DNA of 64,000 nt from Streptomyces maremycinicus (GTDB taxonomy: Bacteria > Actinomycetota > Actinomycetes > Streptomycetales > Streptomycetaceae): assembly GCF_001184025.1 (NCBI RefSeq), contig NZ_BBYG01000010.1:372001-436000 (forward strand), written 5' to 3'. The position numbers and the translations under genes were made by a program. Below are positions 34,982 to 43,334 of the stretch, piece after piece. The notes below the pieces were generated by a model. The model ran no database searches and was not told the DNA's origin. It saw only the letters and a program-made list of their open reading frames with translations. Each line of letters opens with the position of its first letter. The first letter of the stretch is position 1.

Positions 34982-35929
34982 CTATGGGGTGGGCGCGGCG
35001 TCCGCGCGCATCAGTACGCAGTCGAACTCGATCACCCGCCCCGTGGTGGCCTCACGCGTCACGGGGTACATGCCGGTGATGCCGAACCCGGCGGCCTCGT
35101 ACACCGCGACGGCCTCGCCCATGCCGGGACTGCCCTCGTAGAGCTTCAGCACCGCGACCTCGGACTGCATCCCGACGAACTCCGCGATCCGCTCCCCGGC
35201 GCCGGCGAACACCTCCAGGTCGTAGCCCTGGGTGTCCATCTTCAGGTAGGGCCGCGGATCGGCGAGGCCGTCCAGCGCCTCGGTCATGACCTCGTCCAGC
35301 CGGCGGACGTGGATCTCCTCGGTGTCGGCCTTCGCGAACCTGCTGTAGCGGCCCTTGCCGTAGTCGCTGGCCGGCAGCAGGGAGTTCATCGTCTTCCAGC
35401 CGACGTGGATCTCGGCCGTCGCCTCCGCGCGGCCCAGTCCGCACCGGTACACCTGCCAGTCGGGGTCGTCCGCCGCGGCCTTCTCGAGCCGGGCGAACGT
35501 CTCCGAGGTGGGTTCGAAGGACACGATCCGGCCGGTGTAGCCGAGCCCGCGCAGCCGCCTGGCGTACTGGCCGCTGTTGGCGCCGACGTCGAAGACGCAG
35601 TTCACGCCGTAGAGCTCCAGCATCGCGGTCACGTGCCGGGTGCAGAGGTACTCGGCGGCCGCCAGCTGGAGTGCGCGTTCGTCCCGGGCGCCCGCGCTCT
35701 CCATCAGGAGCAGGGCGCCGGTGTCGCCCAGCCGCACGGCGGCGCCCGCGGCGGCCTCGGACCGGGCCGCGTCCCGGGTCCGGCGCACCACCCACGTGTC
35801 CCTGTCCGCGCCGGTCAGCCGGTACGCGCCGACGCGCCGGGAGACCACCGCCGTCCCCGGCCAGAGGTCGGTCACCTGGACGCCGATCCGGGGCATCAGG
35901 CCGAGCAGTCGTCGAGAGAGGGTGCGCAT
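34982..35929 (-). CDS. FkbM-family methyltransferase
   Basis: The 315-residue protein shows the FkbM fold. The SAM-binding motif NCVFDVGANSGQYARRLR lies near residue 110, followed by GRIVSFEPTSETFARLEK, VRRLDEVM and LKMDTQGYDLEVFAGAGE, all diagnostic. FkbM enzymes O-methylate sugars, polyketides or glycan ends; the substrate here is unknown and no biosynthetic cluster adjoins. The N-terminal 100 residues are less conserved. The ATG is preceded by a weak GGACGG. Confidence 0.92.
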   Translation of the reverse strand: MRTLSRRLLGLMPRIGVQVTDLWPGTAVVSRRVGAYRLTGADRDTWVVRRTRDAARSEAAAGAAVRLGDTGALLLMESAGARDERALQLAAAEYLCTRHVTAMLELYGVNCVFDVGANSGQYARRLRGLGYTGRIVSFEPTSETFARLEKAAADDPDWQVYRCGLGRAEATAEIHVGWKTMNSLLPASDYGKGRYSRFAKADTEEIHVRRLDEVMTEALDGLADPRPYLKMDTQGYDLEVFAGAGERIAEFVGMQSEVAVLKLYEGSPGMGEAVAVYEAAGFGITGMYPVTREATTGRVIEFDCVLMRADAAPTP

Positions 35930-36146
35930 CCGTCCAGCCCTATCAGACGCCGCCGGAGGCGGTCCGGGAGTTGAACGACATTCGCCGATCCGATTGCCGG
36001 ACGAGGAAGCGGACGGACCGGTCCGTGGCGGCCGGTGTCCCTCGACTTCACGGGCCGGGGCCGCCGTGCGTCGGACCCCGTGCGCTGGACCCCGTGGACC
36101 GCCCCCGTGATCCGTCCACCGGAGCCCGTACGGCGGGGCGGGGGTA

Positions 36147-36190
36147 CGGCGACAGGGGCCCGGAAACCGCTCCGGACCCCTGTCTCGCCG
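36147..36190 (-). terminator. imperfect hairpin after the TetR-linked FMN reductase gene
   Basis: CGGCGACAGGGGCCCGGA pairs with TCCGGACCCCTGTCTCGCCG with a 2-base bulge and one mismatch, ending 28 bases after the stop. No gene is seen in the 35930-36218 gap. Confidence 0.5.
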
Positions 36191-36218
36191 TGTCGTGCCG
36201 CTTCAGGCGGTCACGCGG

Positions 36219-36782
36219 TCAGGCCGCCGCGACCTCGCCCGCGTGGCCGTGCAGACGGGCCACGACCTCGGTCAGCTGGGCGGCGACCTCGGCGTCGTCG
36301 ACCGGGTGGGTCTCGGCGAAGCGGGTCAGCGAGCCCGGGATGGAGAGCTTGAGGTCCTCGATGACCCGGCCGCCGGCGATGCCCACGGCCTTGCGGGCCT
36401 CGTCCTGCGCCCACACGCCGCCGAACTGGCCGAACGCGGTGCCGACCACGGCGACGGGCTTGCCGCCGAAGGCGCCCGCGCCGTACGGGCGGGACAGCCA
36501 GTCGATGGCGTTCTTCAGCACGGCCGGGATGGTGCCGTTGTACTCGGGGGAGAAGAGCAGGAAGGCGTCGGCGGCCTGGGCGGCGGCGCGCAGCTTGGCG
36601 GCGGCGGCCGGGACGCTGCCTTCGACGTCGAGGTCCTCGTTGTAGAAGGGGATCTCGGCGAGGCCCTCGAAGAGGTCGACGTCGGCGCCCTCGGGAGCGA
36701 CCTTGACGGCCGCCTCGGCGAGCTGGCGGTTGGTCGAACCGGCGCGAAGGCTGCCGACGAGCGCGAGGATGCGGACAGACAT
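36219..36782 (-). CDS. NADPH-dependent FMN reductase (quinone reductase-like)
   Basis: The 187-residue flavodoxin-fold protein has ALVGSLRAGSTNRQLAEAA for the FMN phosphate site and LLFSPEYNGTIPAVLKNAIDWLSRP, the YNGxxPxxLKNAxDW hallmark of the NADPH_red family. It probably reduces quinones, azo compounds or flavins in the cytosol to counter electrophilic stress. A GGGAG sequence precedes the ATG. It is divergent from a TetR gene; two identical-type operators lie between them, so it is probably the regulated target. Confidence 0.93.
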   Translation of the reverse strand: MSVRILALVGSLRAGSTNRQLAEAAVKVAPEGADVDLFEGLAEIPFYNEDLDVEGSVPAAAAKLRAAAQAADAFLLFSPEYNGTIPAVLKNAIDWLSRPYGAGAFGGKPVAVVGTAFGQFGGVWAQDEARKAVGIAGGRVIEDLKLSIPGSLTRFAETHPVDDAEVAAQLTEVVARLHGHAGEVAAA

Positions 36783-36820
36783 GGGTACTCCCAGAGGCTG
36801 AAACATTGCTGTTACGAATC

Positions 36821-36834
36821 CGGACCGAGGTCCG
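36821..36834. promoter_or_regulatory. TetR operator 1 (CGGACCGAGGTCCG)
   Basis: This perfect GGACC-N2-GGTCC dyad lies within the predicted 5' leader of the FMN reductase. A second copy lies 37 bp away. Confidence 0.65.
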
Positions 36835-36856
36835 TTTAATGTTCTAGCATCCTAAC

Positions 36857-36870
36857 CGGACCACGGTCCA
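36857..36870. promoter_or_regulatory. TetR operator 2 (GGACCACGGTCC core)
   Basis: A GGACC-N2-GGTCC dyad lies between a reverse-strand ATGAAA/TAGGAT (-35 36872-36877, -10 36849-36854) promoter for the reductase. It also overlaps the -35 region of the tetR promoter, so one bound dimer could block both. Confidence 0.65.
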
Positions 36871-36888
36871 GTTTCATTCCCGATGCTT

Positions 36889-36894
36889 TACGCT
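36889..36894 (+). promoter_or_regulatory. -10 box of a probable leaderless promoter for tetR
   Basis: TACGCT is followed by six bases and then the ATG at 36901. No Shine-Dalgarno is present. Confidence 0.5.
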
Positions 36895-36900
36895 GAGTTC

Positions 36901-37587
36901 ATGTCCGCCGTTCTGCCTCCCTGTCCGGAGTCCGAGGAGAGCCTGACCGAGCCCGAGCTGCTGCACCTGGGCCCGGCGGGCGACGAGCCGTGCCTGCGCG
37001 CCGACGCGGCCCGGAACCGGGCCCGGCTGCTGGACGCGGCCGCCCGGCTGATCGCCGAGCACGGCGCGGCCGGGGTCACGATGGAGGCGGTGGCGAGCGC
37101 GGCCAACGTGGGCAAGGGCACGGTGTTCCGGCGCTTCGGCGACCGCACCGGGCTGCTGACCGCCCTCCTGGACCACTCGGAGCGCAACTTCCAGGCCGCG
37201 TTCCTGAGCGGCCCCCCGCCGCTGGGGCCGGGCGCGGAGCCCGTGGAGCGCCTGCGGGCGTTCGGTGTCGCCATGCTCCGGCGGGCCGTGGACGAACTGG
37301 ACCTCCAGCTGGCGGCCGAGCCCGGACCGGACCGCCGGTACTCCGTGCCCCCGCGGCGGGTCCATCACAGTCATCTCGTGCTGCTGCTGCGCCAGGCGCT
37401 GCCCGACGCGGACGTCGAACTGCTGGCCCACACGCTGATGGGGTATCTCAACCCGGTCCTGGTGCACCACCTCACCCGGCAGTGCGGTATGCCGGCGGCG
37501 CGTCTGGAGGCCGGCTGGGGCGAACTCGTCGACCGGGTGACCAGCGGCGTGCCGAGCGTGCCGCCGCCGGTCACGGCCGCGCGGTGA
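36901..37587 (+). CDS. TetR-family repressor divergent from the FMN reductase
   Basis: The 228-residue regulator has an N-terminal HTH (ARLIAEHGAAGVTMEAVASAANVGKGTVFRRFGDRTGLLTALL) after a 40-residue lead. Its ligand-binding C-terminal half is unlike well-known members. The ATG at 36901 is set by the TACGCT box six bases earlier, indicating a leaderless message. It probably binds the two GGACC-N2-GGTCC operators in the divergent region, controlling itself and the reductase. Its 3' end overlaps the convergent monooxygenase gene by 17 bp. Confidence 0.92.
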   Translation: MSAVLPPCPESEESLTEPELLHLGPAGDEPCLRADAARNRARLLDAAARLIAEHGAAGVTMEAVASAANVGKGTVFRRFGDRTGLLTALLDHSERNFQAAFLSGPPPLGPGAEPVERLRAFGVAMLRRAVDELDLQLAAEPGPDRRYSVPPRRVHHSHLVLLLRQALPDADVELLAHTLMGYLNPVLVHHLTRQCGMPAARLEAGWGELVDRVTSGVPSVPPPVTAAR

Positions 37588-38698
37588 AGAGGTCGACGAC
37601 GGCCCGCGGGGCGTCCTCGGCGAACAGGGCCGTCGCGCTGCGGGCCGAGTCGGCGGCGGCCGCCGCGCTGCGCGGGAACAGCTTCTCCTCGTAGGCGGCC
37701 AGCGCGGCCTCACGCCCGCCCGGGTGCGCCGCCAGGGCCAGCCCCAGTTCGGCGCCGTCCAGCATCGCGAGGTTGGCGCCCTCGCCCGCGAACGGTGACA
37801 TCAGATGGGCGGCGTCGCCGAGCAGGGTGACCCCGGGGACGCGGTCCCAGCGGTGGCCGACCGGCAGGGCGTGGATCAGGCGCGGCACCAGTGGTCCGTC
37901 GGCGTCGGCGACCAGTGCCCGCAGGCTCTTGTCCCAGTCCGCGAAGTGCTCCAGGACGCGCTCCTTGGCCACCTCGGTGTCGCCGAAGTCGATGCCGTCC
38001 GCCCACCCCTCGGCGACCCGCAGCGCGGTGTAGACGTGCAGGCCGCCGTCGGGTTCGCGGTGCGCGAGGAACCCCTTGCCGGCCCCGAGCGCGAGCAGGA
38101 ACCCGCCGCCGACCACCGCGGCGCTCACCGGATGGCGTACGTCCGCGTCCGGCAGGTCCGTCTCCACGAAGGACACGCCCGTGTAGGCGGGCCGGGCGGC
38201 GGAGAGCAGCGGTCGGATCCGGGACCAGGCTCCGTCGGCGCCGACCAGCAGGTCCGTGGTGAAGGCGGAGCCGTCCTCCAGGCGCACCTCGTGCCGCCCC
38301 TCGCCCAGGGCCCGCGCGCCGGTGACCTTCGCGCCCCAGCGGACCGTGCCCTCGGGCAGCGAGTGCAGCAGCAGGTCGCGCAGGGCGCCCCGGTCGACCT
38401 CGGGGCGCCCGCCGGTCCCGTCGTCGGCGTCCTCGAAGCGGACCACCGCGTCCCGGTCGAGGACCCGGGTGGCCTGGCCGCCGGGCATCACCAGGCGTCG
38501 GAACCCGTCGTGCAGGCCGGCGGCGCGCAGCGCCTCCTGGCCGGAGTCCAGATGAATGTCGAGCAGACCGCCCTGGGTGCGGGCGGTGGGGGAGGCGTCC
38601 AGGTCGAAGACGGCCGCCTTGATGCCGCGCACGTGCAGGACGCGGGCGAGGGTGAGGCCGCCGAGTCCGGCGCCGATGATCGCTACGGGGTGATGCAC
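37571..38698 (-). CDS. FAD-dependent monooxygenase (TetX/PHBH-like)
   Basis: The 375-residue flavoprotein has the dinucleotide motif PVAIIGAGLGGLTLARVLHVRG. It also has the DG motif LLVGADGAWSRIRPLL and the GD motif VTLLGDAAHLMSPFAGEGANLAMLDGAELGLAL. The pattern and length are close to TetX-type aromatic/polyketide monooxygenases, which can inactivate tetracyclines, but substrate is unknown. I chose the GTG at 38698 because AGGAGG stands four bases before it. An ATG at 38719 that overlaps the tetR stop (ATGA) but has no Shine-Dalgarno is the alternative, adding seven residues. It is downstream of a TetR gene with a triple operator. Confidence 0.9.
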   Translation of the reverse strand: MHHPVAIIGAGLGGLTLARVLHVRGIKAAVFDLDASPTARTQGGLLDIHLDSGQEALRAAGLHDGFRRLVMPGGQATRVLDRDAVVRFEDADDGTGGRPEVDRGALRDLLLHSLPEGTVRWGAKVTGARALGEGRHEVRLEDGSAFTTDLLVGADGAWSRIRPLLSAARPAYTGVSFVETDLPDADVRHPVSAAVVGGGFLLALGAGKGFLAHREPDGGLHVYTALRVAEGWADGIDFGDTEVAKERVLEHFADWDKSLRALVADADGPLVPRLIHALPVGHRWDRVPGVTLLGDAAHLMSPFAGEGANLAMLDGAELGLALAAHPGGREAALAAYEEKLFPRSAAAAADSARSATALFAEDAPRAVVDLFTARP

Positions 38699-38715
38699 GG
38701 TTCCTCCTGTGGTGG

Positions 38716-39387
38716 TCATTCGGGTACGGCGGTCCGCTCGATGCCGCTGATCAGCGCCTGGAATCCCCAGGAGACGCGGGCCTCGGGCGGGCCGGAGAGC
38801 AGCGGGCCGGCCAGACCCGCGAGGTGCGGACGGTCGTCCTCCGACGCCTCGCGGACCGCCTGCCGCAGGGCGTCCCAGTCCTCCTGGGAGGCCTCGTCGG
38901 TGTGTTCGGCGGCCGTCGCGGTGGCGTGCTGGAGCAGCAGGTCCACGCCCCAGGCGGCCTGTGCGGGGGGCACCCGGCCCTCGTCGAGCAGGGCCAGCAG
39001 GGTCTCGATCAGGTCCAGGTAGTGCGGGCCGCTGGGCCGGGCGGTGAGCGCGGAGCGGGCGAGGTCCGGGTAGGCGAAGAGCATCGCGGTGTACGCGGTG
39101 AGCACCGCCTCCAGCCGCTCGCGCCAGTCGCCCTCGTCCGGCGCGGGGCCGACCGTCCCCAGGAGTTCGTCGAGCACGGCCGCGTGCAGCTCCGCCGTGT
39201 TGCGGACGTACACGTACAAAGAGGCCGGGCCGGTGTCGAGTTCCTCGGCCAGGCGCCGCATGGTGAGCTTCCGCAGGCCTTCGGCGCGCAGCACCCTGAG
39301 GGCGGCGGCCACGATGCCCTCCCTGGTCAGAGCGGGCTTGGCCGGGCGCTCGCGGCGGCTGCGCGGAGTATCGGGGCGTGCTGTCAT
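38716..39387 (-). CDS. TetR-family regulator (TetR_C-type) upstream of the monooxygenase
   Basis: The 223-residue protein has an HTH LTREGIVAAALRVLRAEGLRKLTMRRLAEELDTGPASLYVYVRNTAELHAAVLDELL. The C-terminal domain resembles the tetracycline-repressor class (DLLLQHATATAAEHT). The operon pairs it with a TetX-like oxygenase. The ATG lies six bases after a TACAGT box; the GGAGG there is too close to the ATG to act as a Shine-Dalgarno. Just upstream are three in-phase 14-bp operators (39400-39443), strongly suggesting tight autoregulation. Confidence 0.93.
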   Translation of the reverse strand: MTARPDTPRSRRERPAKPALTREGIVAAALRVLRAEGLRKLTMRRLAEELDTGPASLYVYVRNTAELHAAVLDELLGTVGPAPDEGDWRERLEAVLTAYTAMLFAYPDLARSALTARPSGPHYLDLIETLLALLDEGRVPPAQAAWGVDLLLQHATATAAEHTDEASQEDWDALRQAVREASEDDRPHLAGLAGPLLSGPPEARVSWGFQALISGIERTAVPE

Positions 39388-39393
39388 GCCTCC

Positions 39394-39399
39394 ACTGTA
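39394..39399 (-). promoter_or_regulatory. -10 box of a probable leaderless promoter for the tetR-monooxygenase operon
   Basis: TACAGT (reverse strand) is followed by six bases and then the ATG. The operator array begins at the next base upstream. Confidence 0.5.
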
Positions 39400-39443
39400 A
39401 CGAACATGTTCGTCGCGAACAAGTACGTCACGAACATGTTCGT
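39400..39443. promoter_or_regulatory. three-copy operator array with 15-bp period
   Basis: ACGAACATGTTCGT, a perfect 14-bp palindrome, occurs at 39400-39413 and 39430-39443. Between them, 39415-39428 is a degenerate copy matching 11 of 14 bases. All three are spaced by exactly 15 bp. The array covers the -35 region of the tetR promoter. Confidence 0.8.
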
Positions 39444-39503
39444 TGACGGCTCATCGGATTTCGGCGTCCCCCGCCCGGAAGGTCGCTCACAGCTTCTGCC
39501 AAG

Positions 39504-40553
39504 ATGCCGTACGTCATGGTGCAGATACCGAACCCGCCCGCGCCGACGATGCCGCCGGCGCCGCGCCCCGTGCCCACGAGCGCCGACGTCGCCCGCCTGG
39601 CCGGCGTCTCGCGCGCGACCGTCTCCTACGTCCTGAACAACGCCAGTGCCGTACGCATCAGCGAGCCCACCCGTCGCCGCGTGCACGCGGCCGCCAAGGA
39701 ACTCGGCTATGTGCCGCACGCGGCCGCCCGCACCCTGCGGGCCGGCCACAGCCGCATGGTCCTGATGCCCACCCTGCCCGTCCCGGCGGGCCCCCTCTAC
39801 TCCCAGTTCGTGCACGACTTCCAGGGGGCGCTGAGCCGCCTCGACTACACCGTCGTCCAGTACGGCGCCACCGGTCTGCGCGGTGACGACGCGGCCCGGG
39901 CCTGGGCCGAACTGCGGCCCGTGGCCGTGCTGGTGCCCAGCCCCGGCGTCGGCCCGGAGGGGGTCGCGGTGCTGAAGCGGTCCGGGGCCCGGGCCGTGGT
40001 CACCCTCGGGCCCGAGGCGGTCGAGGGAGCCCGTGCCCTGCTCCTCGACCACGCCGACGTCGGCCGCAGCGCCGCGACCCATCTGTACGCCCGCGGCCGC
40101 CGCCGGATCGGGGTGGTCGTCCCGGCCGAGCGCGGTATGGAGATGTTCTCCGCGCCCCGTCTGGCCGGCGCCCGCGAGGCGCTGCACGACACGGACGCCA
40201 CCGTCACCGAGCTGTCCCTGGCGTACACGGAGGAGGCCGCGGCCGCCCTCGCCGCCCGCTGGTCCGCCCTCGGCCTCGACGCCGTCTTCGCCTACAACGA
40301 CGAGTACGCCATGCTGCTGATACGCGCCCTCCAGGACGCGGGCGTACGCGTCCCCGAGGACGTCGCCGTCATCGGTGCGGACGACCTGATGCTCGGCCGG
40401 CTGCTGCGGCCCCGGCTCAGCACCGTGCGGATCGCGCTGCCCTCCGGCCGTGACCTCGCCTCGCTGGTCGACCGGGCGGTGCGCAGCCCCGCGGCCCTGC
40501 CCGAGCCGCACGAGCCGTTCGGGGCCACCGTGGTGCAGCGCGACTCCAGCTGA
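39504..40553 (+). CDS. LacI-family transcriptional regulator
   Basis: The 349-residue regulator has the HTH plus hinge TSADVARLAGVSRATVSYVLNNASAVRISEPTRRRVHAAAKELGYVPHAAARTLRAG near the N-terminus, then a periplasmic-binding-protein-like domain. That domain includes ATHLYARGRRRIGVVVPAERG and the dimer-interface AVIGADDLMLGRLLRPRLSTVR. It precedes pobA and an aldehyde dehydrogenase on the same strand (25 bp gap), so it may respond to an aromatic effector. Neither ATG (39504, 39516) has a Shine-Dalgarno; the start is uncertain by four residues. Confidence 0.92.
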   Translation: MPYVMVQIPNPPAPTMPPAPRPVPTSADVARLAGVSRATVSYVLNNASAVRISEPTRRRVHAAAKELGYVPHAAARTLRAGHSRMVLMPTLPVPAGPLYSQFVHDFQGALSRLDYTVVQYGATGLRGDDAARAWAELRPVAVLVPSPGVGPEGVAVLKRSGARAVVTLGPEAVEGARALLLDHADVGRSAATHLYARGRRRIGVVVPAERGMEMFSAPRLAGAREALHDTDATVTELSLAYTEEAAAALAARWSALGLDAVFAYNDEYAMLLIRALQDAGVRVPEDVAVIGADDLMLGRLLRPRLSTVRIALPSGRDLASLVDRAVRSPAALPEPHEPFGATVVQRDSS

Positions 40554-40578
40554 ACTACGGTCGCAGGGGAGGCGTGCC

Positions 40579-41757
40579 ATGCGTGCGACGGTCGGCATCA
40601 TCGGCGGCGGCCCCGCGGGGCTGCTGCTCGCCCGGCTGCTGCACCGCGCGGGCGTCGACTGCGTGGTCCTGGAGAGCAGGACCCGGCGGTACGTGGAGCG
40701 GCGCCAGCGGGCCGGAATGCTGGAGCAGGGCACGGTCGACGCCCTGCGCGAAGCGGGGGCCGCCGGCCGGCTCGACCCCGAGGGCCTGGTGCACCACGGC
40801 ATCGAGCTGCGTTTCGACCGCGAACGCCACCATCTCGACTTCCCCGTCCTCACGGGCGGCCGCACGGTCACGATCTACGCCCAGACGGAGATCGTCAAGG
40901 ATCTCGTCGCCCTCCAACTCGCCGACGGGCCGCCCCTGTTGTTCGAGGCACAGGCCCTCGGTGTGGAGAAACCGCTGAGCGGGTCGCCCGTCGTGCGGTT
41001 CCTGCACGAGGGCCGCGAACGGACCCTGTCCTGCGACTGGGTGGTCGGCTGCGACGGCTCGCACGGCGTCGCCCGCGCGGCCTTCCCGGCCGCCGCGGGC
41101 CGCACGTACACCCACGAGTACCCGTACTCCTGGCTCGGCGTGCTCGCCGAAGTGCCGCCCTCCTGCGAGGAGTTGATCTATGCGCGCCACGAACGCGGCT
41201 TCGCCCTGCACAGCATGCGCTCGCCGTGGATCTCCCGGCTCTACCTCCAGGTCCCCAACGGCACCGACCTGGGGGAGTGGCCCGACGACCGGATCTGGGA
41301 CGAACTCGCCGCCCGCTTCGTCGTCGACGCCGACTGGACGCTGTGCCGCGGCCCGATCATCAGCAGGTCCGTCACGCCGATGCGCAGCCTCGTGCACGAG
41401 CCGATGCGGCACGGCCGGCTGCTGCTCGCCGGGGACGCCGCCCACATCGTCCCGCCGACCGGCGCCAAGGGGCTCAACCTCGCCGTGTCGGACGTACGGC
41501 TGCTCGCCGGCGCCTTCGCCGAACTGCACGCCACCGGGTCCACGAGGCTGCTGGACGGGTACTCGGAACTCTGTCTGCGACGTGTGTGGCAGGCGACCCG
41601 CTTTTCCGACGACATGACTAGGATGTTGCACGCTCAACCAGATGGAGACGCGTTCGACCACCGGATGCAGCTCGCCCGGCTGCGCCGGATCACCGCATCC
41701 CGCCACGCCGCCGCCGAACTGGCGGCCAACTACACGGGACTTCCCCTCCCGCTGTGA
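40579..41757 (+). CDS. pobA: 4-hydroxybenzoate 3-monooxygenase
   Basis: This 392-residue class A flavin monooxygenase matches Pseudomonas PobA in length (394). It has the FAD motif VGIIGGGPAGLLLARLLHRAG, the YVERRQRAGMLEQGTVD segment conserved in PHBH, and the HGIELRFDRERHHLDF and WVVGCDGSHGVAR (DG) segments. GRLLLAGDAAHIVPPTGAKGLNLAVSDVRLL completes the FAD site. It converts 4-hydroxybenzoate to protocatechuate. A GGGGAGG ribosome-binding site precedes the ATG. An aldehyde dehydrogenase 40 bp downstream could supply hydroxybenzoate from the aldehyde. Confidence 0.93.
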   Translation: MRATVGIIGGGPAGLLLARLLHRAGVDCVVLESRTRRYVERRQRAGMLEQGTVDALREAGAAGRLDPEGLVHHGIELRFDRERHHLDFPVLTGGRTVTIYAQTEIVKDLVALQLADGPPLLFEAQALGVEKPLSGSPVVRFLHEGRERTLSCDWVVGCDGSHGVARAAFPAAAGRTYTHEYPYSWLGVLAEVPPSCEELIYARHERGFALHSMRSPWISRLYLQVPNGTDLGEWPDDRIWDELAARFVVDADWTLCRGPIISRSVTPMRSLVHEPMRHGRLLLAGDAAHIVPPTGAKGLNLAVSDVRLLAGAFAELHATGSTRLLDGYSELCLRRVWQATRFSDDMTRMLHAQPDGDAFDHRMQLARLRRITASRHAAAELAANYTGLPLPL

Positions 41758-41797
41758 GGAGCCGCGAGTCCCGCGGGTCACCGATCGGAGAGCCTTC

Positions 41798-43234
41798 ATG
41801 CCGCTGCTCGACCCCAAGAACTGGCAGTCCCGCCCCTTGTCGGGTCCCCGGTACACCGTCACCGAGCCCGCCACCGGCGACCCGCTGGGCACCGTCGACC
41901 TGGCGGGCGCCGCGGACGTGGGCCCCGCCGCCGAGGCGGCCCGTGCCGCGCAGACCGAGTGGGCGCGGCTCCCTCACTTCGTGCGCGCCGGCGTGCTGCG
42001 CAAGGCCGGTGACCTGTTCACCGCACACGCCGACGAACTGCGCGACTGGATCGTCCGCGAGTCCGGATCCATCCCCGGCAAGGCCGACTTCGAGCTGCAC
42101 GTCGCCGCCCAGGAGTGCTACGAGGCCGCCGCGCTCGCCTCCCGCCCGGCCGGACAGGTCCTGCCCAGCGAGGCGCCCCGGCTGTCGTACACCCGGCGGG
42201 TGCCCGTCGGCGTGGTGGGTGTGATCTCCCCGTTCAACGCCCCGCTGATCCTGTCGATCCGGTCCGTCGCGCCCGCCCTCGCGCTCGGCAACGCGGTGGT
42301 CCTCAAGCCGGACCCGCGCACGGCGGTGTGCGGGGGACTGGCCCTGGCGGCGGTCTTCGCCGAGGCGGGCCTGCCCGAGAACCTGCTGCACATCCTCCCG
42401 GGCGGCGCGGACACCGGCGCGGCCCTGGTCGCCGACCCGCTCGTGCCGGTGATCTCCTTCACCGGCTCCACCGGAGCCGGCCGGGCGGTCGGCGAGGCCG
42501 CGGGCCGCCACCTCAAGCGGGCCCACCTGGAACTCGGCGGCAACTCCGCCCTGATCGTGCTCGAGGACGCCGACCTGGACGCGGTGATCTCCACGGCGGC
42601 CTGGGGCTCCTTCTTCCACCAGGGCCAGATCTGCATGACCACCGGCCGCCACCTGGTCCACGCCTCCCTCTACGAGGAGTACGTGGAGCGGCTCGCGGCG
42701 AAGGCCGACGCCCTCGCCGTCGGCGACCCGCACCGCGCCCAGGTCCACCTCGGCCCGCTCATCGACGACGGCCAGCTCGCCAAGGTGCACGGCCTGGTGG
42801 AGGCCAGCACCGCGGCCGGCGCCAAGCTCGCCGCGGGCGGCAGGCACGAGGAGCTGTTCTACCGGCCGACCGTCCTCGCGGGCGTCGACGACGACACACC
42901 CGCCTACGCGGAGGAGGTCTTCGGCCCCGTCGCACCCGTACGCGCCTTCGCCACCCCGGACGAGGCGGCGGCGCTGGCCGCGCGCAGCCCCTACGGCCTC
43001 TCGCTCGGCATCGTCACCCGGGACGCGGCCCGCGGTCTCGACCTCGCCGAACGCGTCCCGACCGGCATCGTGCACATCAACGACCAGACCGTGAACGACG
43101 AGGCCGTCGCGCCCTTCGGCGGGGTCGCCGCCTCCGGCACCGGCGCCCGTTTCGGCGGCGAGGCCAACCTCGAGGCATTCACCGACGTGCGCTGGACGAC
43201 GGTCCGCGCGGACGTGGCGCCGTACCCGTTCTGA
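41798..43234 (+). CDS. aldehyde dehydrogenase (benzaldehyde/vanillin dehydrogenase-like)
   Basis: The 478-residue ALDH has VGVISPFNAPLILSIRSVAPALALGNAVVLKPDPRT, the NAD-binding SFTGSTGAGRAVGEAAG and the general base Glu in LELGGNSALIVLEDAD. The catalytic Cys lies in FFHQGQICMTTGRHLV, and VHINDQTVNDEAVAPFGG near the end is typical of aromatic aldehyde dehydrogenases. Genetic linkage to pobA suggests oxidation of 4-hydroxybenzaldehyde or vanillin-type aldehydes to acids. A CGGAGAG Shine-Dalgarno precedes the ATG. It is the last gene of a LacI-pobA-ALDH series. Confidence 0.92.
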   Translation: MPLLDPKNWQSRPLSGPRYTVTEPATGDPLGTVDLAGAADVGPAAEAARAAQTEWARLPHFVRAGVLRKAGDLFTAHADELRDWIVRESGSIPGKADFELHVAAQECYEAAALASRPAGQVLPSEAPRLSYTRRVPVGVVGVISPFNAPLILSIRSVAPALALGNAVVLKPDPRTAVCGGLALAAVFAEAGLPENLLHILPGGADTGAALVADPLVPVISFTGSTGAGRAVGEAAGRHLKRAHLELGGNSALIVLEDADLDAVISTAAWGSFFHQGQICMTTGRHLVHASLYEEYVERLAAKADALAVGDPHRAQVHLGPLIDDGQLAKVHGLVEASTAAGAKLAAGGRHEELFYRPTVLAGVDDDTPAYAEEVFGPVAPVRAFATPDEAAALAARSPYGLSLGIVTRDAARGLDLAERVPTGIVHINDQTVNDEAVAPFGGVAASGTGARFGGEANLEAFTDVRWTTVRADVAPYPF

Positions 43235-43240
43235 GGACCC

Positions 43241-43310
43241 CCGCTCCGGCGACTCCCCGCTCCGGCGACTCCCGCTCCGGCGACTCCCGCTCCGGGGACC
43301 CCCGCTCCGG
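43241..43310. repeat. 15-bp imperfect tandem repeat, about five copies
   Basis: Units of the form CGCTCCGGCGACTCC repeat four to five times between the convergent aldehyde dehydrogenase and thioredoxin genes; the last units degenerate to CGCTCCGGGGACCCC. Confidence 0.8.
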
Positions 43311-43334
43311 GAGTCCGGTCCGGGGGCTCCTCGA

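Noticed and set aside
36219..39387. Biosynthetic gene cluster spanning the reductase, monooxygenase and TetR genes
   Set aside because: No core synthase is present and the genes form separate regulator-target pairs.
39400..39443. LexA boxes upstream of tetR
   Set aside because: GAAC-N2-GTTC spacing again differs from the SOS box; the 15-bp periodic array next to a TetR gene is better explained as its operator.
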